NCBI GenBank assembly: GCA_030706015.1
Contig: JAUZPI010000011.1
Span: 16,027 to 80,026 of the forward strand
Source: Bacillota bacterium
GTDB lineage: Bacteria; Bacillota; Clostridia; Clostridiales; Clostridiaceae
Reading direction: 5' to 3'
DNA: 64,000 nucleotides
In this document: one piece after another, positions 60,984-64,000 of the stretch
How the letters are laid out: each line of letters starts with the position of its first letter
How positions within the stretch are numbered: the stretch's first letter is position 1
Notes under the pieces: model-generated
Told to the model about the DNA's origin: nothing
What the model saw: the letters and a program-made list of their open reading frames with translations, nothing else
Databases searched by the model: none
Program-made: the position numbers and the translations under genes

Positions 60984-62012
60984 TTGCAGCTAAAGGATTT
61001 TTATTTCGATTTACCAGAGGAACTTATTGCTCAGCATCCCGCAGCTAAAAGGGACGAATGCAGATTAATGGTGTTAAATAAGAATACTGGGGGAATAGAA
61101 CATAAGATATTTAAAGATATTTTAGACTATATAAGACCAGGAGATTGCCTTGTACTTAATGATACTAGGGTACTGCCTGCAAGGCTCATTGGAGCAAAGG
61201 AAGGCAGCGGAGGCAGAATGGAATTTCTGCTTCTGAAAAGAATTGATAAAGATTCCTGGGAGACCTTGGTTAAACCTGGAAAAAGGGCGAAAATTGGCGC
61301 TCGTTTTGAATTTGGAAATGGAGAATTAAAGGCAGAGGTCACTGATGTTGGTGAAGATGGAAGCAGAATTATTAAATTCGAATATGAAGGGGTTTTTGAG
61401 CAGGTATTGGATCGGTTAGGAGAAATGCCGCTGCCTCCTTATATTACTGAAAGATTAGAGGATAGAGAGCAGTATCAAACAGTTTATTCCAAAAATCAAG
61501 GTTCGGCTGCTGCTCCAACTGCGGGTCTTCATTTTACAGAGGAATTGCTAGAGGATATTAAGAAAAAAGGTGCAAGCATTGCGTTTTTAACTTTACATGT
61601 TGGACTAGGTACTTTTAGACCAGTGAAGGTTGAAAATATTTTGGAGCATCATATGCACTCTGAGTACTATGTAATATCAAAGGAAACAGCAGATATAATT
61701 AATAATACTAAGGAAAATGGCGGAAGAATTATTTCTGTAGGAACTACTTCTACAAGAACACTGGAAACTGTGGCTGATGATAATGGCAGGGTAAAGGAAC
61801 AATCGGGATGGACAGATATATTTATATATCCGGGATATAAATATAAATTAGTTGATTGTTTAATTACAAATTTTCATCTGCCTGAATCAACTTTGATTAT
61901 GCTTGTAAGTGCATTATCAGATAGGGAAAAAATAATGAATGCTTATAATAGAGCAGTTGAGGAAAGATATAGATTTTTCAGTTTTGGAGATGCTATGTTC
62001 ATTACTGATTAG
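60984..62012 (+). CDS. queA: S-adenosylmethionine:tRNA ribosyltransferase-isomerase
   Basis: Converts preQ1 in tRNA to epoxyqueuosine, after Tgt has inserted preQ1. F-D-L-P-E-E-L-I-A-Q-H-P, V-L-N-D-T-R-V-L-P-A-R-L, A-A-P-T-A-G-L-H-F-T and Y-R-F-F-S-F-G-D-A-M-F-I are diagnostic. 342 residues from TTG 60984, which has AAGGTGA 5 bases upstream; a GTG at 60975 is the alternative and lies within that site. Confidence 0.95.
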   Translation: MQLKDFYFDLPEELIAQHPAAKRDECRLMVLNKNTGGIEHKIFKDILDYIRPGDCLVLNDTRVLPARLIGAKEGSGGRMEFLLLKRIDKDSWETLVKPGKRAKIGARFEFGNGELKAEVTDVGEDGSRIIKFEYEGVFEQVLDRLGEMPLPPYITERLEDREQYQTVYSKNQGSAAAPTAGLHFTEELLEDIKKKGASIAFLTLHVGLGTFRPVKVENILEHHMHSEYYVISKETADIINNTKENGGRIISVGTTSTRTLETVADDNGRVKEQSGWTDIFIYPGYKYKLVDCLITNFHLPESTLIMLVSALSDREKIMNAYNRAVEERYRFFSFGDAMFITD

Positions 62013-62050
62013 TTGTAGTAATTTAAATAATAACGGAGGAAGTGAACTTC

Positions 62051-63181
62051 ATGTATAAGCTATTAAAGAAAAATGGAAAGGCTAGACGAGGCGAATTCAA
62101 AACTCCTCATGGCGTAATACAAACACCTGTATTTATGAATGTAGGAACATTAGCGGCCATAAAGGGTGCAGTATCATCAATGGATTTAAAGGAAATAGGA
62201 TGCCAAGTGGAATTATCAAATACATATCATCTTAGCTTGAGACCAGGAGATAATGTTGTTAGGCAAATGGGCGGTTTACATAAATTTATGAATTGGGATA
62301 GACCTATTCTAACGGACTCTGGTGGATTTCAGGTGTTCTCCCTAGCAAGCATGAGAACCATAAAAGAAGAGGGAGTATACTTTAATTCTCATATTGATGG
62401 TAAAAGAATATTTATGGGTCCAGAAGAAAGTATGCAGATACAAAGTAATTTAGCATCAACAATAGCTATGGCCTTTGATGAATGCGTTGAGAATCCTGCT
62501 CCAAGGGAATATGTAGAAAGATCTGTAGAGAGAACCACAAGGTGGCTTCAAAGATGTAAGGATGAAATGGATAGGTTAAATTCGCTACCTGATACAATAA
62601 ATAAAGAGCAAATGCTTTTTGGTATAAATCAGGGTGGTATCTATGATGATATTAGAGTTGAACATGCTAAAACCATTGCAAAGATGGATTTAGACGGATA
62701 TGCAATTGGAGGTCTTGCTGTAGGTGAGACACATGAAGAAATGTATAGAATAATAGATGCTGTTGTGCCGTATCTTCCAGAGGATAAACCAATATATTTA
62801 ATGGGAGTAGGGCTGCCGTCCAATATTCTTGAGGCAGTTTCTAGAGGTGTAGATTTCTTTGATTGTGTATTACCAGCTAGAAATGGAAGGCATGGACATG
62901 TATTTACTAAGTATGGTAAAATAAATTTAATGAATGCTAAATTTGAATTAGATGCTTCACCTATAGACCAGGGTTGTGAATGCCCGGCTTGTAAGCATTA
63001 TACTAGAGCATATATCAGGCATTTATTTAAGGCTAAAGAAATGTTGGCTATGAGACTTTGTGTACTTCATAATTTATATTTTTATAATAAACTTATGGAA
63101 GATATACGAAATGCAATAGATGGAGATTATTTTGAAGAATTTAAAAAAGAAAAACTTGAACAATGGGGCGGTAAGGCTTAG
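62051..63181 (+). CDS. tgt: Queuine tRNA-ribosyltransferase (tRNA-guanine transglycosylase)
   Basis: Exchanges G34 for preQ1 in GUN tRNAs. T-P-V-F-M-N-V-G-T, L-T-D-S-G-G-F-Q-V-F-S-L (substrate pocket Asp), G-I-N-Q-G-G, G-G-L-A-V-G-E, and zinc site C-E-C-P-A-C...H. 376 residues from ATG 62051; GGAGGA at 62035-62040 is 10 bases upstream, against 1 base for GTG 62042. Operon with queA and yajC. Confidence 0.96.
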   Translation: MYKLLKKNGKARRGEFKTPHGVIQTPVFMNVGTLAAIKGAVSSMDLKEIGCQVELSNTYHLSLRPGDNVVRQMGGLHKFMNWDRPILTDSGGFQVFSLASMRTIKEEGVYFNSHIDGKRIFMGPEESMQIQSNLASTIAMAFDECVENPAPREYVERSVERTTRWLQRCKDEMDRLNSLPDTINKEQMLFGINQGGIYDDIRVEHAKTIAKMDLDGYAIGGLAVGETHEEMYRIIDAVVPYLPEDKPIYLMGVGLPSNILEAVSRGVDFFDCVLPARNGRHGHVFTKYGKINLMNAKFELDASPIDQGCECPACKHYTRAYIRHLFKAKEMLAMRLCVLHNLYFYNKLMEDIRNAIDGDYFEEFKKEKLEQWGGKA

Positions 63182-63198
63182 TTAGAGGAGGTGAGTTT

Positions 63199-63483
63199 AT
63201 GCCAGCATCAGCATTAACAATTATTTATTTTGTAGTAATAATAGCGTTATTTTACTTAATGCTTTTTTTACCTGAAAGAAAGAGAAAAAAGAGCTATGCC
63301 AATATGCTTAGTAACCTAAAAGTTAACGACGAAATTGTTACTAAGGGCGGTATCATTGGAAAAATAGTTAATTTGCAGCCAGACTTTGTTATTATCCAAA
63401 CAGGACCAGATAAAGTTAAAATTAAGTTTTCAAAAGATGGTATTGCAAGTGTGATTAATCAAAAAACAACTGAAAGCAAGTAA
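63199..63483 (+). CDS. yajC: Preprotein translocase subunit YajC
   Basis: 94 residues: one membrane helix (about 6-26), P-E-R-K-R-K-K, then a small basic domain with N-D-E-I-V-T-K-G-G-I-I-G-K-I. Part of the SecDF-YajC complex that assists protein export. GAGGAGGTGAG before ATG. Confidence 0.94.
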   Translation: MPASALTIIYFVVIIALFYLMLFLPERKRKKSYANMLSNLKVNDEIVTKGGIIGKIVNLQPDFVIIQTGPDKVKIKFSKDGIASVINQKTTESK

Positions 63484-63490
63484 AAGTAAT

Positions 63491-63538
63491 AAAACACCTT
63501 CTATCTTCATACATAATAGTAGATAGGAGGTGTTTTTA
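63491..63538 (+). terminator. Terminator after yajC whose 3' arm contains the next ribosome site
   Basis: AAAACACCTTCTATCT (63491-63506) pairs with AGATAGGAGGTGTTTT (63521-63536), one G-U, then T. GGAGGTG in the 3' arm is 8 bases before the next start codon, so hairpin folding would also hide that site. Confidence 0.8.
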
Positions 63539-63540
63539 AA

Positions 63541-63915
63541 TTGGTGGAGAAGAAAAGGAATTTATACGTCTCCGTAGGAGAAGGTGTATTAAGGGCTTTT
63601 ATCCTAACACTTGCAGTACTCTTAATTTACGCTTTTATATTGAATTTTAAGGATCTTGAAGAAAGTACAACTTCAATGGTTATATTAGTGGCCACACTAG
63701 TAAGTGTAATGTATGGGGCTATATATGCATCTAGGAAATCTGGACAAAAAGGCTGGCTGAACGGTATGCTTGTAGCATTGTTATATATGTTGTTGTTTTA
63801 TCTAGTTACTGTTTTAGGACATGGGTATGCAGCCATAACTATGGGCAGGGTTATAAAGTTAATATTAGCATTAATTGTTGGGGTATTATCTGGTATGTTA
63901 GGAATTAATCTTTAG
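63541..63915 (+). CDS. TIGR04086-like small membrane protein
   Basis: 124 residues, four hydrophobic segments, Gly-rich loops (G-Q-K-G-W-L-N-G-M-L-V-A-L). Clostridia carry a family of this size (TIGR04086) between yajC and the SCIFF genes, in agreement with the position here. Function not established. TTG 63541 start, GGAGGTG 8 bases upstream inside the terminator stem; GTG 63544 is an alternative. Confidence 0.82.
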   Translation: MVEKKRNLYVSVGEGVLRAFILTLAVLLIYAFILNFKDLEESTTSMVILVATLVSVMYGAIYASRKSGQKGWLNGMLVALLYMLLFYLVTVLGHGYAAITMGRVIKLILALIVGVLSGMLGINL

Positions 63916-63942
63916 CTTTTGCTTTATTTCGTAAAAAAATTG

Positions 63943-63951
63943 TGTTATAAT
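63943..63951 (+). promoter_or_regulatory. Extended -10 promoter of scfA
   Basis: TG-T-TATAAT at 63943-63951, about 34 bases before the ATG at 63985. The short leader carries TGGAGGG. Confidence 0.6.
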
Positions 63952-63984
63952 CAAACCGTAAAATTTTGAATGGAGGGTTTTCCT

Positions 63985-64000
63985 ATGAAACATATAAAAA
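63985..64000 (+). CDS. scfA: Start of the six-cysteine SCIFF peptide gene (cut by window end)
   Basis: Only five full codons are visible: M-K-H-I-K. This is the invariant start of SCIFF precursor peptides in clostridia, and the upstream order tgt-yajC-TIGR04086 is the usual neighbourhood. GGAGGG lies 8 bases before ATG. The product would be modified by the radical-SAM maturase ScfB, expected just beyond the window. Confidence 0.75.

Overview
The window is chromosomal DNA from a spore-forming, low-GC Firmicute. It is almost certainly Clostridium sensu stricto. The evidence is the very AT-rich sequence, strong AGGAGG-type ribosome binding sites with frequent GTG/TTG starts, a complete spoIIAA-spoIIAB-sigF plus spoVAC-spoVAD-spoVAE block, a YunB-like sporulation protein, and the conserved ruvA-ruvB-queA-tgt-yajC string ending at the first codons of a SCIFF (scfA) peptide gene. 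I saw no rRNA, tRNA, CRISPR array, insertion sequence or prophage. The species cannot be fixed from sequence reading alone.

Layout. 1-5.2 kb: ribosomal protein L25/Ctc, a phosphohexomutase, a TPR protein and GalU, which supply sugar-1-phosphate and UDP-glucose. 5.2-5.7 kb: a non-coding leader with two nested dyads and a promoter. 5.7-38.3 kb: a very large surface-glycan locus, all on the + strand. It holds an epimerase and rfbABC (dTDP-rhamnose; rfbD lies 25 kb downstream); two secreted autolysins built on the same ~105-residue repeat; a lipid-linked sugar modification module (two small EamA/SMR-like flippase subunits, a DPM1-like GT2, a DUF2304-like protein and a large GT-C-like membrane protein); an initiating sugar-phosphate transferase; an odd pair of membrane-anchored extracellular proteins, one resembling a family 5 solute-binding protein; a frameshifted rhamnosyltransferase-like GT2; tarI/tarJ for CDP-ribitol; a CDP-alcohol phosphotransferase-like membrane enzyme; two Wzx flippases; two Wzy-like polymerases; several GT-B glycosyltransferases; a WecE-type transaminase (dTDP-Fuc4N); and a WecG/TagA enzyme. 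Together they predict one or two Wzx/Wzy-assembled polymers containing rhamnose, probably ribitol phosphate and perhaps a free amino sugar.

38.4-42.5 kb: nitroreductase, cyclodeaminase (FchA-like), a solitary adenine methyltransferase resembling CamA of Clostridioides difficile, and spermidine synthase on the minus strand. 42.7-46.5 kb: forespore sigma-F operon behind a good sigma-H promoter, then the spoVA operon that exports/imports dipicolinate. 46.5-59 kb: housekeeping and sporulation-linked genes on both strands (PBP1A, YunB, Hpt, an HflX GTPase with an N-terminal RadC/JAMM-like domain, a nucleotidyltransferase, a MocR regulator, a HEAT protein, YigZ, YebC, a TPR protein, a gene in the position of bofC). 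59.2-64 kb: ruvAB-queA-tgt-yajC, a TIGR04086-like membrane protein and the start of scfA.

The most novel-looking parts are the CDP-ribitol branch with an atypical CDP-alcohol phosphotransferase (His in place of the fourth motif Asp), the solute-binding-protein-like pair in the glycan locus, the CamA-like methylase next to sporulation genes, the JAMM-HflX fusion, and an A9 tract that splits a glycosyltransferase by exactly one base.
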